From Gnetum montanum (taxonomy: Eukaryota; Streptophyta; Gnetopsida; Gnetales; Gnetaceae): a stretch of 64,000 nt of DNA. Of this stretch, positions 10,835 through 22,433 are shown piece after piece (within the stretch, counting starts at the first letter, position 1; every line of letters begins with the position of its first letter). Both the position numbers and the translations under genes were made by a program. The stretch is taken from positions 2,550,256 through 2,614,255 of the forward strand of contig MNCI01033474.1 of NCBI GenBank assembly GCA_015680685.1, read 5' to 3'. The notes beneath the pieces are model-generated. The model did no database searches. It was not told where the DNA came from and saw only the letters and a list, made by a program, of their open reading frames with translations.

Positions 10835-13381
10835 ATTTGACATGTATTTTAAGAGTTCATCTCCTCTTATGCATGCAAGAGTAGTGTTGAAGAATATAAG
10901 GTCTTATGTTAGCTATTAAACATGTCTTCAGTATACCTAGTCATAGACAAAATCATATAAGAGAGAGGTTACTTGGTATTCCAACCCATCAACATACATT
11001 AAATATGTACTTCATGTTGTCTAAACATATGGGTGTTGACTACATGATGCCTTGCATTGTCCCAAGGATGGGATGAGTCAACTTTGTGTTGGATGCTTAT
11101 GTCATTAATTTAGCAATTTTATGATTCTCATGGATAGTTGTCACCCTGGTCCATGAACTAGGGTTAATCCTCATGATATCATCACACTGAAGATGTGGCC
11201 CCTTAGATGAGTTAACTATGAGCATATCCTTGTCACATTTATTTGGGTAGAAGTTAAAAGCCCATAATGATGATGTCAAAGCCTTGTAATAAATTTTTTT
11301 TTTGTGATATAGACCCTTTGTGCTCACAATGAAGTAATTAGGAATTTTCATTTCCATTTTCATTATTAATATTAAAAATTTTAGTATTTATTAATGAATC
11401 TCACATAAAATTAAAATTGCTATAATTAACATTTTAAAATCTATCTTTATAAAAGTTGAAATCCATCACTAAAAATACAAAGTCTAATACAAAATCTAAA
11501 GTACATGCAAATCGACCAACACATTTTAAAAAATTAAAATAAGAAAAAGAAATAAAGCAATTCTAGTGACACACACTCATAATTCTTCATGAAACAACCA
11601 GTTCTAACAATAGTTTATGCATTGTGTTGCATTGTAATAGTTTATGTACTACAAATTGTAATACTACCAAAATTTGAATGACATCATTTTTTATTGCTCA
11701 ATAGTTTATGCACTTCAACTCTATGCTATCCACACTACACAACCATCATTTAAACACATATTAGAAATTCTGGCAATAGTGCTTATGTTGTGATGCTTGT
11801 GTGATGGTGCTTGTGATGTGGCAGTGGTGCTTGTGGTGGTGGATTCCTAGCACTATGGTGGTATTCCTATTCATCCTCCTCTTTATGCACAAGTATGAAT
11901 TCTCCTCTAAATTCATACCAAGGTTTAACTTTTTTTTTCCAATTTGCAAATTGCAATCAATTCTTCTCCAAATTTTTGCACTATTTTTTCATTTGACAGG
12001 AATTTAGGGTTTTTTCTTTTCACAAACTTATAATAACTAAAATTTTTATTGAGGATGATAAATTTAATAATAAAATCATGGAATCCACCAATGAAGACAT
12101 TTATGGCTTTTCAAAGATGCCCTACATAGGCAAGGGTTTCTGCAAGAACTATGCAGACACTAAGCTTCTTCATCAAAAATTTCTCCATGCCCATCTACAA
12201 ATGATAGATGAATTTAGAAAAATAATAGGACCAAAGAAGACATAGGTATGTGGCTTATTGCATAGCTACAAAGAAGATTGTCACCCAAAGAAACTGACAA
12301 TCTTTAACTTCTATCTCTACATTGCCTGAAAGAAAATAGTAACATGTTGTGAAAATAATGTGAAAAAGAATAAATTATAATTTGAGGATTGTAATTTGAA
12401 AATAATGTAAAGAAATTATAATATGAAAATAATGCAATTTTTTTATGTTAAGTTCTATCACTTGCACTAATCTAAGATTGCAATTTGAGAATGAATGTTA
12501 TTGTTGAATACATTATCAAAAAGAAATAAATTAGATAGAGTTTTGGTCTAATATAAGGCTTAATGTTTATGGCTTGTAACCTGTAAAGGTCACCACATAG
12601 AATGAGGAAATTTAGTTCTTGTTGATATGAGAAGGGAATAACTCAATGTGTTTTGGAGTTTAAGGCTCATATGGACATTTTTGTTCCCATGAAAAAAGAG
12701 ATGGCTAGGAAAACTATCCACCCCATGTTTTTAACATCATAGCAACTAGCATAAAAATTAGTGATTGCATTTAAGCTCTTTAGCATTATTGTTGTTATGT
12801 CATAAGCCTATGCTACTTCTTTCTTACATGTTGCAAAGTGTATATAGGGTATATTTAATTTATCCTAATTCTAATTAATTAAGCTTGTTAAACATTATTG
12901 CAATAGTATAAAAATTTCACTGTAGAACTCATAGAAAGTTCCAAGATAAATATCCTTAGAACCTTTATCTCTTCCAATCCTTTCTTGTCATCTTCCTTGG
13001 CAGTGATGCTTTTTTCTTGCACCCATGAATTGTCCCACAAATGGGTTGCATACTTGCAATTAAATAGAGTAATTTGGTTTAATATCAAGTTGTCTCCAAA
13101 TATTCATAGATCATCTTTGCACCAATCTTATACCGAAATGATTGAATACTTCTTTTGAAACTTGAATTACATTTTAAAGATTTTCTAGTGTTAAATGGGG
13201 ATCAAAGACAATTAAAGTAACTTGAATGAGATAAATCAAATGATGAGTTTAATTACAATTAGGACTCATAGAGGTTGTGTAGTTATATAAAAAAACTTTA
13301 TATCATTACTCTATGTAAATTAGTTTTTCTTGTTATTATCAAGAAATAGTTTATTGACTTGTTAATTTGCATGATTTTAAT
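10835..13381. other. AT-rich stretch without a recognised gene
   Basis: Only short unsupported reading frames. One 55-codon frame (12078-12245, plus; starts MESTNEDIYGFSKMPYIG) is followed directly by GTATG, so it could be an exon remnant. I do not recognise it. Around 11780-11850 both strands are GTG/CAC-rich, which produces spurious frames. Confidence 0.4.
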
Positions 13382-13571
13382 AAACTAGAGTACCAATTAA
13401 TATATATGTTTTAATATTATTATTTCACATTAATTTGGTGCTTTGTATAAACTAAACTACTTATTGATATATATTGTGATGTTATTATTCCACATTAATT
13501 TGTTGTAATTTGTATAAACTAAACTATCAATTCATATATATGCTGTGATGTTGTTATTTCAGAGTAATATT
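13382..13571. repeat. Tandem repeat, three diverged units of about 67 bp
   Basis: Units start at 13382, 13449 and 13516, each opening with AAACTA(G/A)A and containing ATATAT, T(A/G)TTATT and CA(C/G)A(T/G)TAAT at matching places. The third unit fades near 13571. No coding is seen. Confidence 0.75.
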
Positions 13572-13701
13572 TCATCTTCTACTATCTGCTCTTTATAGGA
13601 TTCCTTTGCTTATCATTCATTTTGACCTCTACAGACCTGGTAAGTTCATTTCATGTTCCATTATCCTTGCTCCACATTATCTACATGATAATTTACATAG
13701 T

Positions 13702-14559
13702 TGATGAATCGTGATTCATCAGGCTGCGATATTGGACCCCCAATATCGGATTCGCAATATCAGGTACACGATATTATAGCCCAAATAACGATATTAGATA
13801 CACGATATCGTGACTTCTGTGTGAGCCTATAAATACACATGTAGTCGCACGAGAGGAGTCAGTTTTAGAAATAGTTAGTTTTTTCAGTCAATATTAGAAG
13901 TTAGTTCATTTTTAGTTCTTCTCAACCCTTTCTCCTAGTGCATGCTTGCAGTGTGATGATTGTAATTGTGCGGCATTCTTTATTTGAGTGTGACATACTT
14001 GGACATGCACATGACCAAAAATAAAGATCGAGATTACTTCATCATTACAGCATTCACTTAGTTTAATTAATTAATTGTTATTGTTATTAAATGCGAAATG
14101 AGTACGACTTAATCACGAGCATCTACGTGTGACTGCTTGGTATCCCAATAGAGTACTCGGGCCATGCACTTAGTAATCCCAGTGGTAGTCATGCACAAGG
14201 CCTAAGATGTGTACAGATGCTTAAGGGACGAATGCTCATCACACTTAGGCTAGCTTAGATTCTCTCTTCCTATCTCCTCTTAGTATAGCTCTCTCTCTCC
14301 CTTTTCCCTCCTAGCTTAGCTAAGATTATTTTCCATTGCCTCCAAGAGTAGCATTAGTTTAGGAACATATCATACACCTCACTTTGGACTAAACCATATG
14401 TGAAAAAGAAAATACTAGTCCAGGTGGGAAGATAGTGAACTATGATCAACGAGTAACTATCTAGATACCAAAACTAGCCTGTTTGTGAAGTTCGACTAAA
14501 TCATGCGTGAAATGCTTGTATTCGTATGGTTGAATGTAGGGGTACCTCGCCACTCATCA
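13702..14559 (+). repeat. 5' LTR of element A
   Basis: 858 bases. The first 20 bases form a near-perfect palindrome: TGATGAATC, a GT centre, then GATTCATCA. U3 holds six GATATC-like sites, then the TATA box. The 3' end matches the family-B LTRs, ending GGTACCTCGCCACTCATCA. A CT-rich block (TCTCTCTC) lies near 14290. Confidence 0.9.
13726..13835 (+). promoter_or_regulatory. LTR promoter: array of GATATC-type palindromes and TATA box
   Basis: GATATT, AATATC or GATATC cores begin at 13728, 13742, 13756, 13770, 13790 and 13804, at spacings of 14, 14, 14, 20 and 14. Most carry a flanking CG, as in CGATATCG. The TATA box CTATAAATA is at 13827-13835, 23 bases after the last core. The 3' LTR shows the same spacing. 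This is probably the promoter with binding sites for a dimeric factor; the factor is unknown. Confidence 0.65.
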
Positions 14560-14560
14560 T

Positions 14561-14578
14561 TGGCACTATTGCTGGGGA
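14561..14578 (+). promoter_or_regulatory. Primer-binding site, tRNA-Asp type
   Basis: TGGCACTATTGCTGGGGA lies one base inside the 5' LTR. It equals the complement of the plant tRNA-Asp 3' end (TGGCGCCGTTGCCGGGGA, from general knowledge) at 14 of 18 positions. All four differences are C-to-T or G-to-A changes within CpG, as expected from decay of methylated cytosines. Confidence 0.75.
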
Positions 14579-14694
14579 TGATGTTAGTTATTTAGATTAG
14601 TTATATCATACAAGATCATTGTAACAAAGTATTCACGATATATCTCTTAGAAAAGAAATTAATTTCAATTAATTCACACACAAATTCACACACT

Positions 14695-15850
14695 ATGTCT
14701 CTCTCACAAGACTATGATAATGCAATAACCAGTAAGGCAATTCATTGGAGAACCAAAGAATTATACAATGATGAAGATGAAGTTTGGAGTACTCAATTTG
14801 ACGTAGGGGTTTCCTATGAACATAAACGAAGACAAAATCAACCCAACTCACGAATGCATAACCTACTTAGTGATGATGAACCCCTGCTGGCCACTACAAG
14901 CCTAATGGAAATACAAGAGGCTGTTCAAATATCCCATAGGCATCATAAGGAAAGTCATCTACCTAGGCTTGACTTAAACAGCTTTCCTACGTTTTCAAGA
15001 GGCTATGATTTAGATCTACAACAACATTTACAAGCCTTCTATGATGTCTATGCATGGAATAACATTGATAATGGATGGCAAAAACTTAAGCTCTTTCCTA
15101 CGACACTCGTTAGCCAAGAAAAAGTATGGTATAGGTCATTAAAACCAAAATCAATCCAACATTGTCCAACAATGGTAGAACTCTCCAACAAAAGATATCA
15201 AACTTATGCAAGAGTATCAACCTTGAGGAGACAAATCCAAGAGTGGAAACAAGTGCAACACAAACCCTTGGACATGGCCTTAGAAAGATATTATGCATTG
15301 TTAAACAATTGCCCGGGCCATGGGTTCTCCAAGGAAAGGTTAATGTACCATATCATAGATGGGCTTTGTAATGAAACAAGGGAAATCCTAGGGATGTATG
15401 CCCAAGGTTAACTATACGAACTATGAACCCACCAACTCCAAGAGCTTATCAAGAAGGTAGCAAAAGAAGAAGGAGAAATGGCTAAATGGGAGAATTTTGA
15501 AAAATCTCAATAGGCCCAAAAATCAACAAGGGCCCATGATTATGAAAAGGAGAAATCAACTCACCGCAAGGAGGTGGAACCATCTTTTCCAGTGCTACAA
15601 TCATTGGATGAAGTTGAGGCAAAGATCAATAAGATGATGGAATGGATGCATGAAAAATGTGGAGAATATCCCAATGCTATTAGAGTTAGAATTATGACAA
15701 CCCAAGAAACAAGACAAAACACCTTTAGACGATAAAAAAGAAGGGTTGAAGAGAATAAGAACTCAACTGCTAATCATATGTATTAGTGTAACATTTGCCT
15801 GTACAATCACCTCAAAGGTCAATGTTCAATCTTGTCACATTTACATGAGC
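14695..15850 (+). pseudogene. Retrotransposon gag of element A
   Basis: An ATG at 14695 opens 238 codons, and the same frame continues past stops at 15409 and beyond to 15825. The core matches plant gag (capsid region): LDLNSFPTF, HLQAFYDVYAW, GWQKLKLFPTTL, WYRSLKPKSI, ELSNKRYQTY and a CPGHGFSKERLMYHIIDGL block. A near-identical order occurs in family-B gag at 36500-36960. At 15787-15825, in the same frame, there is a Cys-rich knuckle, C-x2-C-x3-H-x4-C, one residue short of the usual CCHC spacing. TAG and TGA stops sit where the relative has sense codons, so it is inactive. Confidence 0.85.
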
Positions 15851-15959
15851 ATTGGGGAAGAATGTTACATCTAGAGTTTGTACAAAAATATTGTGTTCAA
15901 TCATAGTGGCAAAGATCCCAGTCATGGGGGAGGCCACCCTTGAACTGGTCACACCCTTC

Positions 15960-16690
15960 ATACCATCTGAACCTAAGTGCTTATCAAGTCCAACATCCCT
16001 CTTTCCCCAATTGGGTCAACATCCTCTATCTCGCCACATTATTATTATTCTCCTCAATACTATCAACCCATATCCTCTCCAATAAGACCACCACCTTGTG
16101 TGCATTACACTTATTCTCAATTTCAACATTCTCATCCTTCACTTCCTCCTACATTGTTACCAAGTGTTCCAAAAGGGTTTGCACCACAGTAGCAACCCAT
16201 GAGTATTACTTGTGCTTCTGCTGACAATAGCAGTGGGAACTCTCCTCAACATCGAAGATGCCCCTTCTTTCGACATAACCGTAAGAAGGGACATCACAAT
16301 TTCGAGCCCACTATATCCTCCAACCTAGCACAAGTCCAACACTATGGTGCATCTTCCTCCACAAACCCAACACCTCGTGTTACTTTCTCAAGGCCACCAA
16401 TCAATACTCCAACAACCATACAGCCCAATGAATATCGCCACATAGGGAGACATACCGATCCTTGCATACCATCTTACGGTCATGGGTGCCATAGTGGGTC
16501 AACCACTCATCAATTGACTACATCTTATAAATTTCCCCACTATGCTTACTCTAATCAAGTGTGTGAACCCCAATGGGGTAAGTATGATCGAGTCCCAATA
16601 TTTCCAACATGCAAGGATCCCAATTCTTCATTTATTAATCCTAGCCATGCTCAATCATTTAGTTATGGGGGATACCCCCCATTCCAATAA
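15960..16690 (+). pseudogene. Proline/tyrosine/serine-rich C-terminal part of gag
   Basis: Frame +1 relative to gag, open from about 15977 to 16690 except for one TAG at 16193. The first half is Y, P, S and Q rich (HYYYSPQYYQPISSP). The second contains CPFFRHNRKKGHHNF, a basic Cys/His patch, then S/T/P/H-rich sequence ending SYGGYPPFQ. It is probably a continuation of gag after a frameshift between 15825 and 15977. A separate small ORF is possible. Confidence 0.5.
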
Positions 16691-18030
16691 CAAGTAGGAT
16701 TACTAAATATTTTTCATTTTCTTTAATTTTGAAATTTTTGTTTTTCAGTTTTTCACTTTTCAACTTATTGTTTGATCTTTTTTCCTTTTTGTCTTTTTAT
16801 CTTTTTACCATTTTATGAGTAATCTCATCTAGGAATAAAACACTCATGTGAGCTGTTGGTTGAGGTGTTGTTTTTGCTATCAAGTCTCAGGAGACTAATT
16901 ACTTGGACAAAAAGCCCATCATATCCACCTACCCATTCCATTAATAAGAGGTTCTACCCTGGGTACAATGATATTTCTAATCATTAAAACTTAAAGTAAG
17001 CTTGTGTTATTATACCCAGAGTGAAGAAGGATGGACCAAGAGGGAATGCCCAGGGTGTGACATCAAGGGGACTTGTGGATTCCCTTTGGTGACATCTATA
17101 GGAGTTATCATGTAGCTTGGTTGTACTAAGATCCTTGTAGATCTAATGAAAAATGGAAGCAAAAGTAATCAAAAGGCACTCAACCAGAAAAAATAATGCT
17201 AATCTAGGGGGTCCCACTGAAAATACATGCACCCATGCCCAAAGGTAGGAGGCTTCTCTAGATTAAGCAATACTTAAAAAAAATGAGTGCCACAAAGCAA
17301 AATCACTCCTCCCTTGAACAAAATGCCAAGTGGTTGTATTCTTTGCTATCATGGTGCTCTTATGGTTGTCCATCATTGGATGAAGTAATGCAATGTCACT
17401 GATCAAAGGCATGGACTTGGTCCTGATTTTGGAGTGACAAGCTAATGACACACTAATCATGCCTTGCATGCAGGATTCATTGTGCCCTGAGTCAGTTACC
17501 TCATGTCCCAATCTCTGCAATTCCTTCTATGATTTGCCTCACCTCGATATTCATGTAGTTGTGACTCATGACTTGGGTAGCATGGGATTCATATTTCATC
17601 ATGGTGATATCTACATGTGTGTGTTTTGTGGAACTAGTGTGGATTACATTTAACCCTTCTAGTGCCTATTGCCATTTTAAGGTGTGGTTACACAAGGGCA
17701 TTATAGGTTGGAACCTGCTTTGGGGAGGATCCACTTGTGTAACTTTTGTAATTTGTACATGTTGCACACCACCACATCATCTTATACCCTCCAAGTATTA
17801 CCAATGATCTTCTTCCCCTTATCATCCTTCCAGTTCAAATGTTCCTATGAGCCAACACATGTCCTTTTTCCTCATACTCTTCATGACTTTCATTGTCAAA
17901 TTTTACACCATTATACTTTTTGTGCCTTCAGGACTAGTTTGTATTACCTTGGACCCTTTACATAGACCTAAAGTCCTCATTTTATACCTCGGAGTTTCAA
18001 AAATTTATAGATTTTTCTAAGTACCCTATT
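16691..18030. other. Element A internal spacer
   Basis: T-rich just after gag (16700-16810), then mixed sequence with short frames on both strands. No conserved protein segment was seen. Pol would be expected here in an autonomous element and is absent. Confidence 0.5.
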
Positions 18031-18040
18031 CTTGAAAGGT

Positions 18041-18120
18041 CGAGATATTGGGTCGGCCATGATATCGAGTCCCCGTTATTTGGTATGCAATATCGTGTCC
18101 TTAAAATCTATATATATGGA
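18041..18120 (+). promoter_or_regulatory. Second GATATC/TATA promoter-like block inside element A
   Basis: GATATT at 18044, GATATC at 18061 and AATATC at 18089 are followed by CTATATATA at 18109-18117. Spacings of 17 and 28 (twice 14), and 20 bases from last core to TATA, mirror the LTR promoters, although the surrounding sequence is not otherwise LTR-like. It lies about 500 bases upstream of the second coding region and may drive it. Transcription is inferred, not shown. Confidence 0.4.
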
Positions 18121-18616
18121 TCCCCGAGTGAATGTCAACATCATTTGCAACTATTCACGTGGGGGAGTTTTTCAAATTTTCTTCTACGACTTGCAACTTG
18201 CACACCTCTCAATCTACCAGCCATAACTCGCTCGCTAGCGCTCTAATTTTCATTCCATCTAAACCCACCAGAACCTGGAGTGTTCAGCTTAGTCATGGGG
18301 AAGGGGTACATGCTGAATTGCATATAAATTTTTTGAAATTCGTCATCGTCCAAAGGACACTATCAAGGGTAATTAGTTATAAAAATAATAAACATGTGCC
18401 AAAAACAATTTCATCTCCTTATCTATACTAGGAAATTAAACTTTGAAACCACCTAAGCAAAGTGGGCCAAATATTAAAACCTTTTGGGGACATTTCCATA
18501 AAATTTCTACCTTTAAAATCACATGAAATAAGAAATAAGTTCATTAAGGCAAGAAGTAAGGTATAACTTAACTTTGGTAAGTAACCTTACTAATGATTGG
18601 CCCCGTGTGATTGCAA

Positions 18617-21387
18617 ATGGCCCCAAAGCATGGATAACAAGAAGGTCCCTCTCAAGGGGCATCTAAGCAAACTAGGAGAGGTAGAGGACAAGCATCTGTC
18701 AAACAACATATAGAGTAAGAGGTGCAATCCTTCAATATCCATCAAGAGACTCCTGCTATTGTACAATCAGGACAAGCAGAAGGTGGAGCTGCTACAGCAC
18801 CTGAACAGGGACAACACCTCACATTGCCCTCGGAGTGTGTTCAGGCCATCCATGAAAGGTCCACATCAGCTGCAGTGATTGTGGAATTGAACTTCAAAAC
18901 CTTCACAGATTCACTCCTAAGGTCGTTAGGGACCAGCTCAAAGGGTCCCCATTATGGCCTATCCTCTATGAAAGTAGTGCCTGGTACTTGGGAGAAATGT
19001 ACCAGTTTTGGCATTATAAGAAAGAAGGCACCATAGTTGACATTTGTCGTGTGTCTATCGATTTTTCCACCATGGTCATTTCGAAAGTGTTAAACCTTCC
19101 AAATACAGGGCCAAAGGTTGCTCACTTGCCCACTTGCTCCAATGCTAATGCGTGAAAGGTTTGGTTGGACAGGCCATATGGTAAGGAAGATAAGATATAT
19201 GGAGAATTGACATTGGAAGAGAGAATATACTTCAAGATTGGTACTTATCACATCTTTTCCATAAAAGGATTAAATAGGATTTCAACATATGTGGCAAGAG
19301 GAAGTGCGATATTGAGGGAAAGGTTAATGTTAACCTACCCCATCTATATCTCATGGAGATCTTAAGGCGATTCGAAGAATGCAAGATAGGGAAGTTTGTG
19401 TTGCCCTTTCCTTGTCTCATCAAGAAGTTGTGCAAGCATGTTGGAATTCTAGGGTATACCAATAACATCCCTAGAAGAGCCCAAAATGTTTCTTTTGCTA
19501 AACTGTTGAAGCCACTAGCTCCAAGAAAAAGTGTTGGTGAGACACTAGAGCCAGAGTAAGAGCAAGAATAGATGGTAGGACCCACTACAACTCAAACTAT
19601 AGGGCCTAGCCAACTCCCAAGCTCAAGGCCTAGTCAAAAACAATAAGTGGGGCCTAGCATAAGCCAACGAGACCAATCACCACTGCCATAGGATTATCGA
19701 CCATCGATGAGCCATCTCAGGGCCATTGTTGAGATGGCCAATTAGGGGAGTTGTGAGAATACTAATCTCTTCCACATCATTGATGATACTGTATGACCTA
19801 CTGTCTCTATAGATGACACATGGGGGGAGGTGTCCATTCAAATAGAAGGAGGGGAGACTGATTGGTCACAACAAATTTCAGGAAACATTGCATCCTTTCA
19901 GGTGTAACTCAAGATTGGTGAAGGGGCCACAATGGTGGTCATGCAGCACCAGGATGTATCAGGAGCCGTAGAAGTGGTTGTAGACCACATCAAAGAATCC
20001 ATCAATGTTCTTATTGTGCAACCGACAGACTTCACAGAAGCACATGATGCTCAAACATTAGTTGATCCCTCGATGACTCCTGCGGAATATGAGGATGTGC
20101 TTGATCTGTTGCTGCAAACAGGACAAGTAATGATGTCCTTGTTCGACATCCCACAAGATGTCATGACAGGACAATCAGACCTCATATCTACCAAGGGAAA
20201 GATGGTCATGGAAAAGATTAGGGCTGAGCACACAGAAGCAGAGTTAGCAAAACTCTAAGAGACAGTGGGACCCCTCCCAATTCATTCCCGCAGACTAGCT
20301 AGACACCTTTAGGACTGAGCAACTCAATAAACTTCTAGCGAATAACAAAAGAGTGGCAGAGGAGAAAGAGAATGCCAACTGGGATGCCTCCAAGGCATAA
20401 GAACAAACCTACATGCACGCCAAGGCACTCAGAGCCTTACAAGAGGAGAATAAACAACTCGCTGTTGACAATCTTCGATTGACCACTGTGGAGAAACAGA
20501 AGAATGATCTTGAAGAAAACCTTCAATAGCTACGAGAACAATTGATTAGGGTTAATCAAGATATGAACTGTTTAGCTAGAGAAAATCAAACCCTCTCAAT
20601 GAAGGAGGTATGCGCAATCTGTCAGAAGACGGCCATCGAAATAAGTGCATGGCAAAACGAGGCCAAGCGGCATGACAAATTAAAGGAGCACTTCTGAGAC
20701 CAGGTGGGGATGTATAAGCAAATCATTGAGAAGGAGATCCATATGGCCAAGGCCCACATCAATGCTTTCAGTGCTCAACATGCTGATTGGTGGGCCATAT
20801 TGGACACATATGCATTTGCCCACCAAGAGAAACTTAAAAGTTGGGACCTGCAGATTCAAGATCTTACAGAGTACATGGAATTGGTAAACTTGCGGTATGC
20901 TAATCTAGCCATGTTGATAGCAAGGTTCCTGAGGATATAGCTCAAGGGGCAAGTAGCTACCACCTATGTCAAATATGAAGCAAAATTTGTAGAGCACATG
21001 AAAAGCTTGCAGAAGCTGGAAGTTGCAAATTCTAAACTAGAGGTGGCTAAAGCAAGCTACCAAGGACAAAAAGATATTGCAGCAGACTTGGCTTGATGGC
21101 TTACAAATTTTTAGGAGTACAGGGATAGAGCCAGAGCCTATAAGGAGGAACGACGGTTGTTTGTAGCCTAGTACATCCAAGCAAACAAAATGTTTCTGCA
21201 ACTACCATGCCCATGGGAGGTGTTGACTCCATCAAACATTGGATCATCAGCATGGATGACATAGAATCCCCAAACGGAAGAGGAAAAGCTCTAGGCACTA
21301 CTTCAACATCATCAACCTCTAAACTTGGAGCACAAGACAAGAGGAAGCAACCCATGGAGGAGCCACTACCGCCTAGAACCACATGAG
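18617..21387 (+). pseudogene. Second coding region of element A: mobile-domain-like segment and coiled coil
   Basis: Starts at ATG 18617 (MAPKHG, then a stop). It continues in frame to about 18895, shifts frame, and reads DQLKGSPLWPILYESSAW, YLGEMYQFWHYKKEGTI, VSIDFSTMVISKVLNLP and LTLEERIYFKIGTYHI. It shifts again at about 19350 (LMEILRRFEECKIGKF, LPFPCLIKKLCKHVGIL). This pattern recalls the domain annotated in plants as 'putative plant transposon protein' or plant-mobile-like, by eye only. From 20290 to 21150 comes a long heptad-rich, highly charged coiled coil (LQEENKQLAVDNLRLTTVEK, KLEVANSKLEVAKASY), broken by a few stops. No catalytic motif is seen. It is not pol. It may be an accessory or structural protein; captured host sequence is an alternative. 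Confidence 0.5.
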
Positions 21388-21569
21388 TTCCAAAATTTTT
21401 TGTAATTTTGTGATTTTTCATTTTTTGTGTTGTGTCCCAAATTTGTTCTATTAAGTTCTCCACTATAGCATGAATAAATTCCTCGTCAGTCAATAATCGC
21501 ATACCTATCCACAATGTAATCAATGGGGCTTGTTCTCATTTTGACTCAAGGATGAGTTTTCATTCATTC

Positions 21570-21578
21570 GTGGGGGCA
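21570..21578 (+). promoter_or_regulatory. Polypurine tract of element A
   Basis: GTGGGGGCA directly precedes the 3' LTR start at 21579, the expected place for plus-strand priming. Confidence 0.6.
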
Positions 21579-22428
21579 TGATGAATCGTGATTCATCAAG
21601 CTGCGATATCGGACCCTCGATATTGGATCCACGATATCAAGTACATGATAGCACAACCCGAATAACGATATCGAATACATGATATCGTGACTCCTGTGTG
21701 AGCCTATAAACATACATGTAGGTGCATGAGAGGAGTCATTTTTAGAAATAGTTAGTTTTTTCAGTCAGTTTTAGAAGTTAGTTCATTTTTAGTTCTTCTC
21801 AACCCTTTCTCCCAGTGCATGCTCGAAGTGTGGTGATTGTAATTGTATGACATCCTTTATTCGAGTGTGAGGTACTTGGACATGCACATAACTGAAAATA
21901 AAGATCGAGATTACTTCATCATTGTAGCATTCACTTAGTTTAATTACTTAATTATTATTGTTATTAAATGTAGAATGAGTATGACTTAATCACGAGCATC
22001 TAAATGTGACTACTTGGTATCCCAGTAGTGTACTTGGGCCATGCGCATGGTAATCCCAATGGTAGTCGTGCACGAGGCCTAAGATGTGTATGGATGATTA
22101 AGGAATGGATGCTCATCACACTTAGGCTAGCTTAGATTCTCTCTCCCTATCTCCTCTTAGTATAGCTGTCTCTCTCCCTCTTCCCTCCTAGCTTAGCTAA
22201 GATTATTTTCCATCGCCTCCAGGAGTAGCATTAGTTTAGGAACACATCATACACCTCACTTTGAACTAAACCATACATAACAAAGCAAATACTAGTCTAG
22301 GGAGTGAACTGTGATCAACGAGTAACTATCTAGATACCAAAACTAGCCCATTTGCGGAGTTCAACCGGATCGTGCGTGAAACACTTGTATTCATATGGTT
22401 GAGTGTAGGGATACCTTGCCACTCATCA
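21579..22428 (+). repeat. 3' LTR of element A
   Basis: 850 bases aligned end to end with 13702-14559. GATATC-type cores lie at 21605, 21619, 21633, 21647, 21667 and 21681, with the same 14/14/14/20/14 spacing as the 5' copy although individual bases differ. TATA lies near 21704 (CTATAAACA). It is followed by the target duplication ATAGT. Confidence 0.9.
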
Positions 22429-22433
22429 ATAGT

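Larger units (their letters stand above)
13702..22428 (+). mobile_element. Gag-only LTR retrotransposon with an extra coding region (element A)
   Basis: LTRs at 13702-14559 and 21579-22428 both begin TGATGAATC and end CTCATCA. The 5-bp target duplication ATAGT is exact (13697-13701 and 22429-22433). A tRNA-Asp-type primer site follows the 5' LTR and a G-run precedes the 3' LTR. Internally there is gag at 14695 and a proline/tyrosine-rich tail. From 18617 there is a second, non-pol coding region with a long coiled coil. I found no protease, RT, RNase H or integrase motif in any frame, so it would have depended on a helper. By eye the two LTRs differ at roughly one base in ten, mostly C/T and G/A, so the insertion is old. 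Confidence 0.9.

Noticed and set aside
11760-12007. Trp/Leu-rich plus frame at 11801-12007 as a membrane protein
   Set aside because: It comes from a GTG/TGG-rich low-complexity stretch passing into T-rich sequence; no start context or homology.
15787-15825. Canonical CCHC zinc knuckle in element A gag
   Set aside because: Spacing is C-x2-C-x3-H-x4-C rather than C-x2-C-x4-H-x4-C, so it is reported only as a knuckle-like remnant.
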